NCBI RefSeq assembly: GCF_030704205.1
Contig: NZ_CP131913.1
Coordinates: forward strand, 1,984,001-2,048,000
Length of the DNA: 64,000 nt
Reading direction: 5' to 3'
Origin: Halomonas alkalicola
GTDB lineage: Bacteria; Pseudomonadota; Gammaproteobacteria; Pseudomonadales; Halomonadaceae
This document shows, piece after piece, positions 1-8,510 of the stretch. Below the pieces are notes generated by a model that was given only the letters and a program-made list of their open reading frames with translations, searched no databases and was not told where the DNA came from. How positions within the stretch are numbered: position 1 is the first letter of the stretch; every line of letters starts with the position of its first letter. The translations under genes were made by a program, and so were the position numbers.

Positions 1-1279
1 TGAGGGTGTCGCGGGCCATGCCCAGCAGGTCCTCGACGCGGCCGAACAGCTCGTTGGAGAAGGCAACCTCCTTCGGGCCGTGCATCTTGGGCTTGACGAT
101 GTACATGGAGCCTTCGCGGGAGTTGCGCGGCTCACCCTCGCCCTTCTTGAGGTCGTGCAGGGCGATCAGGCCGGTCACGATGCCGTCGAGGATCCCCTCG
201 GGCAGCTCGTTGCCCTCGGCGTCGAGCACCGCCGGGTTGGTCATCAGGTGGCCGACGTTGCGCACGAACATCAGCGAGCGGCCGGGCAGGGTCAGGCTGC
301 CGCCGTCGGGGGTGGTGAAGGTGCGGTCGGCGTGCAGGCGGCGGGTGATGGTCTTGCCGCCCTTCTCCACCTGCTCCTCCAGGTCGCCCTTCATCAGGCC
401 CAGCCAGTTGGCATAGACGCCCACCTTGTCCTCGGCGTCCACCGCGGCCACGGAGTCCTCGCAGTCCATGATGGTGGTCAGCGCCGCCTCGACGACCACG
501 TCCTTGACCCCGGCCGGGTCGGTCTTGCCGATCGGGTGGCTCGGGTCGATCTGGATCTCCAGGTGCATGCCGTGATTGACCAGCAGCACCGACTCGGGGG
601 TCGCCGCCTCGCCGGTGTAGCCCACCAGCTTGCCGGGCTCCTTGAGGCCGGTCTCGCGGCCGCCCTCCAGGGTGATCACCAGGTGGCCATCACGCAGTGC
701 GTACTTGACGGCGTCGCGGTGGGAGCCGGTGGCCAGCGGCGCGGCGCGGTCCAGAACGCCGCGGGCATAGGCGATCACCTTCTCGCCGCGCTTGGGGTTG
801 AAGCTCGTGCCCTTCTCGGCGCCGTCCTCCTCGGAGATGGCGTCGGTGCCGTAGAGGGCGTCATAGAGGCTGCCCCAGCGCGCGTTGGCGGCATTCAGCG
901 CATAGCGGGCGTTGCTCACCGGCACCACCAGCTGCGGGCCGGCCTGGACGGCGATCTCGCGATCCACGTTGGCGGTGGTCACCGCGACCTTGGCGGGGGC
1001 CTCGGCCAGGTAGCCGATCTCCTTGAGGAAGGCGCGATAGGCGGCCATGTCACCCACCGGACCGGGATTCTCACGGTGCCAGGCGTCGAGCTGCTCCTGC
1101 AGGCGATCGCGTTCGGCGAGCAGTTCGCGGTTCTTCGGGGTCAGATCATGGAAGAGGGCATCGACGCCGGCCCAGAACGCCTCGGCATCGACGCCGGTGC
1201 CCGGGAGCGCCTGCTCGCTGATGAAGCGGTCCAGCTCGGCGGCCACCTGAAGGCGATGGCGAGTGACACGTTGGGTCAT
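1..1279 (-). CDS. glcB: Malate synthase G, N-terminal part (runs off the left edge)
   Basis: Condenses glyoxylate with acetyl-CoA to give malate (glyoxylate bypass and glycolate use; cytosol). About 426 codons of the usual ~720 are present; the 3' end lies beyond base 1. Visible family motifs are [42 protein letters not shown] (holds the catalytic arginine of the family) and [17 protein letters not shown]. The C-terminal catalytic aspartate is outside the window. The start ATG at 1279 follows an AGGAGATCC ribosome site. An IclR-like operator lies about 90 bases upstream in a plausible promoter, so control by acetate or glyoxylate status is inferred. Confidence 0.95.
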   Translation of the reverse strand, partial: MTQRVTRHRLQVAAELDRFISEQALPGTGVDAEAFWAGVDALFHDLTPKNRELLAERDRLQEQLDAWHRENPGPVGDMAAYRAFLKEIGYLAEAPAKVAVTTANVDREIAVQAGPQLVVPVSNARYALNAANARWGSLYDALYGTDAISEEDGAEKGTSFNPKRGEKVIAYARGVLDRAAPLATGSHRDAVKYALRDGHLVITLEGGRETGLKEPGKLVGYTGEAATPESVLLVNHGMHLEIQIDPSHPIGKTDPAGVKDVVVEAALTTIMDCEDSVAAVDAEDKVGVYANWLGLMKGDLEEQVEKGGKTITRRLHADRTFTTPDGGSLTLPGRSLMFVRNVGHLMTNPAVLDAEGNELPEGILDGIVTGLIALHDLKKGEGEPRNSREGSMYIVKPKMHGPKEVAFSNELFGRVEDLLGMARDTL

Positions 1280-1360
1280 GTTGGATCTCCTCGTGCTTGG
1301 CAGCCGGCGGGTCGCGTGCCAGTCTGCCGGGACAGGGGTGGAGTGACTGCTGTGCCCGTG

Positions 1361-1389
1361 ATTTTGTGGAAAATACTTCCATGTGTAAA
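1361..1389 (-). promoter_or_regulatory. glcB promoter with IclR-type operator in the spacer
   Basis: Reading toward glcB, TTTACA (1384-1389) and CAAAAT (1361-1366) are separated by 17 bases and could form a sigma-70 promoter. The spacer contains TGGAAAATACTTCCA (1367-1381), a TGGAA-N5-TTCCA inverted repeat. It matches the known E. coli IclR consensus TGGAAATNATTTCCA at all but two positions. An IclR orthologue is encoded at 23849-24673. The repeat is seen directly; repressor binding is inferred. Confidence 0.6.
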
Positions 1390-1514
1390 CCCGCAAAGCG
1401 CCGGGATCGCGCTCAGCTAGACCAAAAGATAAGGCAGGCCCGCACAGCTTGCCCGCTTTCCATGGTGTCGGTCCAAGCCCCGGGCCGGCATGGTCGTGCG
1501 CCGCGGAGGATTCG

Positions 1515-2501
1515 ATGAGCGACTTCACCCCACTGCAGGCGCTGGGCCCGGTTCGGCTGGTCACCCCCGCCGAGCCGGTGCCCGGCGACGATCACCTGGA
1601 GCGCTACCTCGGCCACTACGGCCTGGCCCCACTGCTGGCCGAGCACGTGGGGCTCTACGTGGGCTATGTGGACGCCCGGGACTCCCGGCTCTGGACCCAG
1701 GTGTGGAGCCCCGACGACCCGGTCGGCACCGCCTTCGTGGTGCATGGCTACTTCGACCACCTGGGGCTCTACCGCCACCTGCTGGAGCGCCTGCTGGAAC
1801 GCCGCTGGCGCGTGGTCCTGTGGGACCTGCCTGGCCACGGGCTCTCCAGCGGGCCGCGGGCCTCCATCGATGACTTCGACGACTACGGGGGCTGCCTCCA
1901 CGCCCTGCAGCAGCACCTGGAGGCGGGGGGGCTCGCCCCGCGCCCCTGGATCGGCGTGGGACAAAGCACCGGCGCGGCGATACTGGCCACCGACGCCCTG
2001 ACCCGCGGCGACGACGGCCACTGGGCCGGCCTGGCCCTGCTGGCCCCGCTGGTACGCCCCTGGGGCTGGAACCAGTCCAGCTGGCTGCACCTGCTGGTGG
2101 GTCCCTTCGTGCGCTCCATCCCGCGCAGGTTCCGCGCCAACTCCACCGACACCGACTTCGCCGCCTTCCTGCGCGAGGGCGACCCGCTGCAGGCCGATCG
2201 CGTCGCCATAGGCTGGGTCAGCGCCATGCGCCGCTGGATGCCGCGGCTGCTCGCCCTGCCCCCCACGCCGGTGAAGACCCTGATCCTGCAGGGGGAGCAG
2301 GACCTCACGGTGGACTGGGAGTGGAACCTCGCCGTGCTGGAGCGCAAGTTTCCCAATGCCGAGATTCACCGCCACCCCGAGGCGCGCCACCACCTGGTCA
2401 ACGAGGCCGAGCCGATCCGCCAGGCGCTCTTCGACACCCTGGACCGCTTCATCGACGACCTGGCGCCCGCCGCCGCCCACCGCGAGATCGACCGCCCATG
2501 A
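1515..2501 (+). CDS. Alpha/beta hydrolase, lysophospholipase/monoglyceride-lipase type
   Basis: A 328-residue serine hydrolase of the Hydrolase_4 group. Visible elements are the oxyanion-hole stretch [12 protein letters not shown] near residue 75, [10 protein letters not shown] near 104, the nucleophile elbow GQSTG with Ser about 151, a candidate acidic residue in GEQDLTVDW (about 263) and the His in RHHLVNE (about 293). There is no signal peptide, so it is probably cytosolic. The substrate is unknown. The start ATG at 1515 follows GGAGGA. An upstream ATG at 1449 in frame lacks a comparable ribosome site. The stop overlaps the start of the lipoprotein gene (ATGA), so the two are probably translationally coupled. 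Confidence 0.88.
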   Translation: MSDFTPLQALGPVRLVTPAEPVPGDDHLERYLGHYGLAPLLAEHVGLYVGYVDARDSRLWTQVWSPDDPVGTAFVVHGYFDHLGLYRHLLERLLERRWRVVLWDLPGHGLSSGPRASIDDFDDYGGCLHALQQHLEAGGLAPRPWIGVGQSTGAAILATDALTRGDDGHWAGLALLAPLVRPWGWNQSSWLHLLVGPFVRSIPRRFRANSTDTDFAAFLREGDPLQADRVAIGWVSAMRRWMPRLLALPPTPVKTLILQGEQDLTVDWEWNLAVLERKFPNAEIHRHPEARHHLVNEAEPIRQALFDTLDRFIDDLAPAAAHREIDRP

Positions 2502-2995
2502 CCGCCCACCGCCGCCCCCTGATCGCCTCCCTGCTCCTCGCCCCCCTGCTGCTGGCCGGCTGCGCCGCCGCCCCCGATCGCCCCGAGACCCTGCGTCAGG
2601 CGCTGCTCAACCTCGGCGAGCGCGCCGCCGGCCGGGTGATGGAGGCCTCCGCCCTGCCCAAGCCCCCCGCTGACCAGGTGCTGCTGCTGGCCACTCCGGA
2701 GGTGAACGGGGAACTCAGCATCGGCCAGGAGCGCTTCCGCGAGAGCCTCACCCGGGCGCTGCTGGCGGTGAGCGACGGCCCCCAGGTGCTCGACTGGAGC
2801 GACAGCATGGGAGAAGGGGGTGGGGAGAACCAGTGGCGCCTGGAGAGCCGGCTGATGGCCGACGGGCCGCGCCTGCGGCTCTCGGACCGGGAGCTTCTGC
2901 CCTACCGCCTGACCCTGGTGCTGCGCCGCCCCGGCGGCGACTCGGTGATGTGGGAGGAGAGCCTGCAGGGCGCCCTGGACGCCACGGCGCTGTAG
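2498..2995 (+). CDS. Putative outer-membrane lipoprotein, possibly LpoB-like
   Basis: A 165-residue protein with an N-terminal basic stretch, a hydrophobic segment and the lipobox LLAGC (Cys about 22), so it should be lipidated and anchored in a membrane facing the periplasm. After the lipobox the pattern is a beta strand (QVLLLATPEV), a helix (RFRESLTRALLAV) and a late strand (YRLTLVLRR). That order resembles the compact domain of LpoB, the PBP1b activator, but it is a by-eye resemblance only. It overlaps the preceding hydrolase gene by ATGA, and the two are probably one operon. No specific function can be assigned. Confidence 0.75.
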   Translation: MTAHRRPLIASLLLAPLLLAGCAAAPDRPETLRQALLNLGERAAGRVMEASALPKPPADQVLLLATPEVNGELSIGQERFRESLTRALLAVSDGPQVLDWSDSMGEGGGENQWRLESRLMADGPRLRLSDRELLPYRLTLVLRRPGGDSVMWEESLQGALDATAL

Positions 2996-3051
2996 CACCC
3001 GTTCACCGGCAACTCTTCTTAGGCTGCTATCGCGATTACTCATGACGCCAT

Positions 3052-3172
3052 AGCGAAAGGCGCCGGGGACAGGTCGGAGAGGGGGTCCGAGGACCAGGGA
3101 TGGCCGAGGTAGCCTACAGGGACGTATTCATAGCGCCCCCTCGAAGGCCTGTCGCCGGAACAGCCTTGAGCG
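3052..3172. repeat. Dispersed 121-nt palindromic repeat, copy 1
   Basis: This intergenic segment is 116/121 identical to 48990-49110, with no gaps. Its ends can fold back: AAGGC (3057-3061) with GCCTT (3163-3167), then GCCGGGGACAGG (3062-3073) with CCTGTCGCCGG (3148-3158, one mismatch). Inside are GGTCC/GGACC and GAGGGGG/CCCCCTC pairs. Copy 1 lies between the convergent lipoprotein and comM genes. No ORF and no clear target-site duplication are visible. It looks like a non-autonomous element or a REP-like structured repeat. Confidence 0.85.
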
Positions 3173-3202
3173 ATCTAACGATCTGCAAGAGCCCTGCTGG
3201 GA

Positions 3203-4705
3203 TCACCCCTTGAGCAGCCGATCCAGCTGCCGATAGCCGATCGCCTCGATCAGCTGCTCCCGGGCCGGCTTCGGCTCGCCGGCCAGGTCGGCCAGGGTCA
3301 GCGCCACCCGCAGCACCCGGTGGTAGGCCCGCGCCGAGAGCCTGAGCCGCTCCAGCACCTGCGCCAGCCAGGCGCGGTCGGCGCTGGCGAGGTCGCAGGC
3401 CGCCTCCAGCGCCCGCCCCGCCAGGTGGGCATTGAGCGCCCCCCGCGCCAGCTGCCGTTCCCGCGCGGCCATCCCCCGCCGGCGGACGATCGCCGAGGAC
3501 TCCCCCGTCGTCGCCGCCGTGAGCTGCTCCGGCGGCAGCGCCGGCACCTCCACCTGCAGGTCGATGCGATCGAGCAGCGGCCCGGAGAGCCGCGCCTGGT
3601 AGCGCTGGATCTGGGCCGCGGTGCAGTGGCAGGCCTGCCGCGGGTCCCCCAGATGGCCGCAGGGGCAAGGATTCATGGCCGCCACCAGCTGGAAGCGAGC
3701 CGGAAAGCGGCGCTGGTGGCTGGCCCGGGCGATATGGATCTGGCCCGATTCCATGGGCTCGCGCATCACCTCCAGCACGTGGCGCGAGAACTCCGGCAGC
3801 TCGTCGAGGAACAGCACCCCGTGGTGGGCCAGCGAGATCTCTCCGGGTCGCGGCTTCGAGCCGCCGCCTACCAGGGCCACGGCGCTGGCGGTATGGTGCG
3901 GCGCCCGAAAGGGGCGGCGACCCCACTCGGCGGCCAGCGGCAGGCCGCTCACCGAGCGCACCGCCGCCACCTCCAGCGCCTCCTCCTCGGTCAGCGGCGG
4001 CAGGATGCCCGGCAGGCGGCTGGCCAGCATGGTCTTGCCAGTGCCCGGCGGGCCGGCGAAGAGCAGGTTGTGGGAGCCCGCGGCGGCCACCTCCAGGGCG
4101 CGGCGCGCCTGGTACTGGCCGCGCACCTCGGCGAGATCGGGCAGCGATGTCGCCGCCTCCGGCGGAGACGCCAGCCGGTGCGGCGCGATGGGGACCTGGC
4201 CCAGCAGATGGGCGACCACGTCCAGCAGATGGTCGGCGGGCAGCACCTCGAGGTCGCCGGCGAGCGCCGCCTCCTCGGCGTTGGCCCGGGGCACGATCAG
4301 CCGCCGCCTAGCACGGCGGGTGGCCAGGGCCAGGGGCAGCATACCGGTGATCGGGCGCAGGCCACCGTCCAGGGCCAGCTCGCCGACGCTCTCGATGTCC
4401 GCCAGGGCCTCCGGGGGCAGCTGCCCCGAGGCCAGCAGCAGTCCCAGGGCGATGGGCAGGTCGAAGCGCCCACCCTCCTTGGGCAGGTCGGCGGGAGCCA
4501 GGTTGAGGGTGATGCGGCGCAGGGGGTAGTCGAAGCCGGCGTTGACCAGGGCGCTGCGCACCCGCTCGCGGCTCTCCTTCACGGCGGCCTCGGGCAGTCC
4601 CACCAGGGTCATCCCCGGCAGGCCATTGGCCAGATGCACCTCCACCTGCACCTCGGGGGCCTCGAGGCCGAGGCCCGCACGGGTATGGACGATCGCCAGC
4701 GTCAT
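3203..4705 (-). CDS. comM: ComM/YifB family Mg-chelatase-like AAA+ ATPase
   Basis: A 500-residue protein, the usual length for ComM, which promotes branch migration during integration of DNA taken up by natural transformation. The N-terminal Lon-like domain covers roughly residues 1-170. The Walker A motif GPPGTGKTML is at about 218-227, followed by Walker B LFLDELPEF near 298. The cysteine-rich stretch NPCPCGHLGDPRQACHC is near 345, and a C-terminal Mg-chelatase domain follows. The gene stands alone and converges with the hydrolase-lipoprotein pair. Its presence suggests the lineage is or was naturally competent. Confidence 0.95.
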   Translation of the reverse strand: MTLAIVHTRAGLGLEAPEVQVEVHLANGLPGMTLVGLPEAAVKESRERVRSALVNAGFDYPLRRITLNLAPADLPKEGGRFDLPIALGLLLASGQLPPEALADIESVGELALDGGLRPITGMLPLALATRRARRRLIVPRANAEEAALAGDLEVLPADHLLDVVAHLLGQVPIAPHRLASPPEAATSLPDLAEVRGQYQARRALEVAAAGSHNLLFAGPPGTGKTMLASRLPGILPPLTEEEALEVAAVRSVSGLPLAAEWGRRPFRAPHHTASAVALVGGGSKPRPGEISLAHHGVLFLDELPEFSRHVLEVMREPMESGQIHIARASHQRRFPARFQLVAAMNPCPCGHLGDPRQACHCTAAQIQRYQARLSGPLLDRIDLQVEVPALPPEQLTAATTGESSAIVRRRGMAARERQLARGALNAHLAGRALEAACDLASADRAWLAQVLERLRLSARAYHRVLRVALTLADLAGEPKPAREQLIEAIGYRQLDRLLKG

Positions 4706-4771
4706 GGGCGTTCCCTCGCCTGGAATCCTGCCCTCAGGCTAGCCCAGGAGACGCCAGAGCGCCCGGCAGGC

Positions 4772-5098
4772 TCAGCGGCCGGTTTCGCCGCCGCCGGCAT
4801 CCTCCTCGGGAGCCTCGGGGGCCGCCGCTGACGGCGCCGGCACCTCGGCGGTGCGTTCCTCGAGCAGCGTCTCCAGCGCCGCCACCTGCTGCTCCAGCGC
4901 CTCGACGCGGGCGCGGGTGCGCTGCAGCACATCCATCAGGATGTCGAAGTCCTCCCGGGAGACCAGCTCCAGGCGGTCGAAGGCGCCGCGCACCACCTGC
5001 TGAATCCCCTTCTGCACCTCCTCCGGCGCCTGGGACGCGCCCTGCAGGCGCTCGCCGATCTGCTGGGCCAGTCGGCTGATACGGTCATGGCTCACCAT
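4772..5098 (-). CDS. ubiK: Ubiquinone biosynthesis accessory factor UbiK (YqiC family)
   Basis: A 108-residue BMFP-domain protein. UbiK binds UbiJ and assists the late steps of aerobic ubiquinone synthesis on the cytoplasmic side of the membrane. The sequence has the family pattern DRISRLAQQIGERL, then VREDFD-type SREDFDILMDVLQRTR, then a coiled coil rich in Glu and Leu (ARVEALEQQVAALETLLEER). The tail is Pro/Ala/Glu-rich. The start ATG at 5098 follows CAGGAGA. It is divergent from glnK. Two further ubiquinone hydroxylase genes lie at 41-43.6 kb. Confidence 0.9.
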   Translation of the reverse strand: MVSHDRISRLAQQIGERLQGASQAPEEVQKGIQQVVRGAFDRLELVSREDFDILMDVLQRTRARVEALEQQVAALETLLEERTAEVPAPSAAAPEAPEEDAGGGETGR

Positions 5099-5170
5099 GG
5101 GTCTCTCCTGAACGTGTGGAATGCCGGCTACAGGATACGCATGGCCCGCCGCGAACGCATGCCCTGCCGA

Positions 5171-5219
5171 TGCGCCAGGATGGCGCGCCTGCACCATGAC
5201 CCGGCACCAGCACGGTGCA
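5171..5219 (+). promoter_or_regulatory. Two NtrC-type enhancer sites upstream of glnK
   Basis: TGCGCCAGGATGGCGCG (5171-5187) and GGCACCAGCACGGTGCA (5203-5219) both fit the NtrC pattern TGCACC-N5-GGTGCA. The second differs from it at one base. Their starts are 32 bases apart, about three helical turns, as expected for cooperative binding. They lie about 85-150 bases upstream of the sigma-54-like element at 5306. Confidence 0.65.
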
Positions 5220-5305
5220 ACCGCCCGCCCCCCCTTCCCCGGGAGATCGGCCACACGGCCGCAACTCCCACCCAACCAGCTGTTTTTAGATGCATTTACC
5301 AAGCA

Positions 5306-5322
5306 TTGGCACGTTTGACGCA
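5306..5322 (+). promoter_or_regulatory. Candidate sigma-54 promoter for glnK-amtB
   Basis: TTGGCACGTTTGACGCA has the GG and GC dinucleotides in the correct -24/-12 spacing and a perfect TTGGCACG -24 half. The -12 half reads ACGCA where the consensus is TTGCA. It is 56 bases upstream of the glnK start. Together with the two NtrC-type sites it predicts induction under nitrogen limitation. Confidence 0.6.
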
Positions 5323-5326
5323 GTAG

Positions 5327-5716
<390 letters not shown>

Positions 5717-5743
5717 TCGTTTCCTGCCTCTGGAGAGACTGAC

Positions 5744-6994
5744 ATGAGTGAACTGACAGAGCTGAGCTATGCGCTCGATACCTTCTACTTCCTGATCTGC
5801 GGCGTGCTGGTGATGTGGATGGCCGCCGGCTTCTCGATGCTCGAGGCCGGCCTGGTCCGCTCCAAGAACACCGCCGAGATCCTCACCAAGAACATCGCGC
5901 TGTTCGCCATCGCCTGCACCATGTACCTGCTGGTGGGCTACTACATCATGTACTCGAGCCCCGAGGGCGGCATCCTGCCCAACCTGGGCTTCCTGCTGGG
6001 CGGCGAGAACAGCGTCGATGCGGTGCTGGCCGGCGGCGATGACGCCCCCTACTACTCCATGCGCGCCGACTACTTCTTCCAGGTGGTGTTCGTGGCCACC
6101 GCCATGTCCATCGTCTCCGGTGCCGTGGCCGAGCGCATGAAGCTGTGGGCCTTCCTGGCCTTCGCCGTGGTGATGACCCCCGTGATCTACCCGGTTTCCG
6201 GCTTCTGGACCTGGGGCGGCGGCTGGCTCGACGCCGCCGGCTTCTCCGACTTCGCCGGCTCCGGCATCGTGCACATGGCCGGTGCCGCCGCGGCCCTGGC
6301 CGGCGTGCTGGTCCTCGGCCCCCGCAGGGGCAAGTACGGCAAGGACGGCAGCATCTATGCCATCCCCGGCGCCAACCTGCCGCTGGCGACCCTGGGCACC
6401 TTCATCCTGTGGATGGGCTGGTTCGGCTTCAACGGCGGCTCCGAGCTCAAGGTCTCCGATGTGGACTCCGCCAACAACGTCGCCCAGGTGCTGGTCAACA
6501 CCAACGCCGCGGCCGCCGGTGGCGTGATCGCCGCCCTGATCCTGGCCAAGCTGTGGTTCCGCAAGGCGGACCTGACCATGACCCTCAACGGCGCCCTGGC
6601 CGGCCTGGTGGCCATCACCGCCGAGCCGCTGGCCCCCTCCGCCCTGAGTGCGGCGCTGATCGGTGCCGTGGGCGGCGCCATCGTGGTGGTCTCCATCGTG
6701 GCCATGGACAAGCTGAAGATCGACGACCCGGTTGGTGCCATCTCCGTGCACGGCGTGGTGGGCATCTGGGGCCTGCTGGTGGTGCCGCTCTCCAACGGCG
6801 ACGCCACCTTCGGCGCCCAGCTGCTCGGCATCGTCGGCATCTTCGCCTGGGTCTTCCTCGCCAGCCTGCTCGTCTGGGTGGTGCTCAAGGCGGTGATGGG
6901 CATCCGCGTCAGCGAGGAAGAGGAATACGAGGGCGTCGACCTGGCCGAGTGCGGCCTGGAGGCCTACCCCGAGTTCAGCGTCGCCAAGAAGTGA
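5744..6994 (+). CDS. amtB: Ammonium transporter AmtB
   Basis: A 416-residue Amt/Rh-family channel that conducts ammonium across the inner membrane as a trimer. Eleven hydrophobic segments are expected and a run of them is visible. The pore twin histidines are in GIVHMAGAAAALAG and ISVHGVVGIWGLL. There is no cleavable signal peptide, as in many non-enteric AmtB proteins. It sits between two PII genes and is followed by an intrinsic terminator at 7032-7053, so the glnK-amtB operon probably ends here. Confidence 0.96.
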   Translation: MSELTELSYALDTFYFLICGVLVMWMAAGFSMLEAGLVRSKNTAEILTKNIALFAIACTMYLLVGYYIMYSSPEGGILPNLGFLLGGENSVDAVLAGGDDAPYYSMRADYFFQVVFVATAMSIVSGAVAERMKLWAFLAFAVVMTPVIYPVSGFWTWGGGWLDAAGFSDFAGSGIVHMAGAAAALAGVLVLGPRRGKYGKDGSIYAIPGANLPLATLGTFILWMGWFGFNGGSELKVSDVDSANNVAQVLVNTNAAAAGGVIAALILAKLWFRKADLTMTLNGALAGLVAITAEPLAPSALSAALIGAVGGAIVVVSIVAMDKLKIDDPVGAISVHGVVGIWGLLVVPLSNGDATFGAQLLGIVGIFAWVFLASLLVWVVLKAVMGIRVSEEEEYEGVDLAECGLEAYPEFSVAKK

Positions 6995-7480
<486 letters not shown>

Positions 7481-7518
7481 CGCCGCAGAGCCAGCCTGAG
7501 TTCAAGGGCGATACACAC

Positions 7519-7550
7519 AAAACCCCCGATGCCTAGGCACCGGGGGTTTT
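7519..7550. terminator. Bidirectional terminator between the PII gene and fpr
   Basis: A near-perfect palindrome, AAAACCCCCG-(A)TGCC/GGCA(C)-CGGGGGTTTT, with an A-run on one side and a T-run on the other. It can terminate both the + strand PII gene and the - strand fpr gene. Confidence 0.9.
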
Positions 7551-7573
7551 GCTTGGGGCCTGAAGCCCGGTGC

Positions 7574-8350
7574 TTACTTCTCGACGAAGGCCCGCTCGAT
7601 CACGTAATCGCCGGGCTCGCCCATGCGCGGGGAGATCTTGAAGCCCAGGTCGTCGAGCAGCGCGCTGGTCTCGTCGAGCATGGCGGGGCTGCCGCAGATC
7701 ATGGCGCGGTCCTGCTTGGGGTCCATGGGCGGAAGGCCGGTGTCCTCGAACAGCTTGCCGGTGCGGATATGGTCGGTGAGGCGGCCCATGGTGTGGAACT
7801 CCTCGCGGGTCACCGTGGGGTAGTAGACCAGCTTCTCCCCGATCTCGTCGCCCAGGTACTCGTGGGCCGGCAGCTCCTTCTGGATGAAATCGGCGTAGGC
7901 CAGCTCGCTGACGCTGCGCACGCCGTGGATCAGCACCACCTTCTCGAAGCGCTCGTAGACCTCCGGGTCCTGGATCAGGCTCATGAAGGGCGCAAGGCCA
8001 GTGCCCGTCGACAGGAAGTAGAGGTTGCGGCCCGGCAGCAGGTCGTCGGTGACCAGGGTGCCGGTGGGCTTGCGGCTGACCATGATCTGATCGCCCACCT
8101 TGAGGTGCTGCAGCCGCGAGGTCAGCGGGCCGTCCGGCACCTTGATGCTGAAGAACTCGAGGTGGTCCTCGTAGTTGGGGCTGGCGATGGAGTAGGCGCG
8201 CATCAGCGGCTTGCCGCCCACCTCCAGGCCGATCATCACGAACTGGCCGTTCTTGAAGCGCAGGCTGCGCTCGCGGGTGGTACGGAAGCTGAACAGGGTG
8301 TCGTTCCAGTGGTGGACGCTGAGCACCTCTTCCAGGGCAAACTTGCTCAT
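7574..8350 (-). CDS. fpr: Ferredoxin/flavodoxin-NADP+ reductase
   Basis: A 258-residue FAD enzyme exchanging electrons between NADPH and ferredoxin or flavodoxin, used in iron-sulfur repair and oxidative-stress defence. The FAD-binding RAYSIASPN motif is near residue 50. The NADP motif STGTGLAPFMSLIQD is near 110, and the C-terminus VIERAFVEK is typical of the Pseudomonas-type Fpr. It is divergent from a FinR-like LysR gene, the arrangement known in Pseudomonas. A TATTCC/GGAATA palindrome lies 31 bases upstream of the start. Confidence 0.95.
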   Translation of the reverse strand: MSKFALEEVLSVHHWNDTLFSFRTTRERSLRFKNGQFVMIGLEVGGKPLMRAYSIASPNYEDHLEFFSIKVPDGPLTSRLQHLKVGDQIMVSRKPTGTLVTDDLLPGRNLYFLSTGTGLAPFMSLIQDPEVYERFEKVVLIHGVRSVSELAYADFIQKELPAHEYLGDEIGEKLVYYPTVTREEFHTMGRLTDHIRTGKLFEDTGLPPMDPKQDRAMICGSPAMLDETSALLDDLGFKISPRMGEPGDYVIERAFVEK

Positions 8351-8380
8351 GACGGCTCCTAGTATTCCCGAAAGGCTTTA

Positions 8381-8397
8381 TATTCCAAAAAGGAATA
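8381..8397. promoter_or_regulatory. Palindrome TATTCC-N5-GGAATA upstream of fpr
   Basis: A perfect 6-base inverted repeat with a five-A centre in the AT-rich fpr/finR intergenic region. It is a candidate operator or UP-like element for fpr. The binding protein is not known from sequence. Confidence 0.5.
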
Positions 8398-8460
8398 GAT
8401 GGCTGGTTAATATTTGCATTGAATTCTAAGGGAAAGGGCGTTATCTGTTAAATGGATTGT

Positions 8461-8479
8461 ATGGATAACCCTTATCCAT
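8461..8479. promoter_or_regulatory. Palindrome ATGGATAA-CCC-TTATCCAT upstream of finR
   Basis: A perfect 8-base inverted repeat ending 31 bases before the finR start. Its size and T-N11-A type symmetry fit a LysR-family site, so FinR autoregulation and control of fpr is a reasonable inference. Confidence 0.6.
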
Positions 8480-8510
8480 AGTCTTGATATGGATCACCGG
8501 AGCCTGCGAC

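Noticed and set aside
80..1420. A 446-codon + strand frame at the left edge.
   Set aside because: It is the shadow of malate synthase G, whose own frame lacks a stop in the window and shows clear family motifs.
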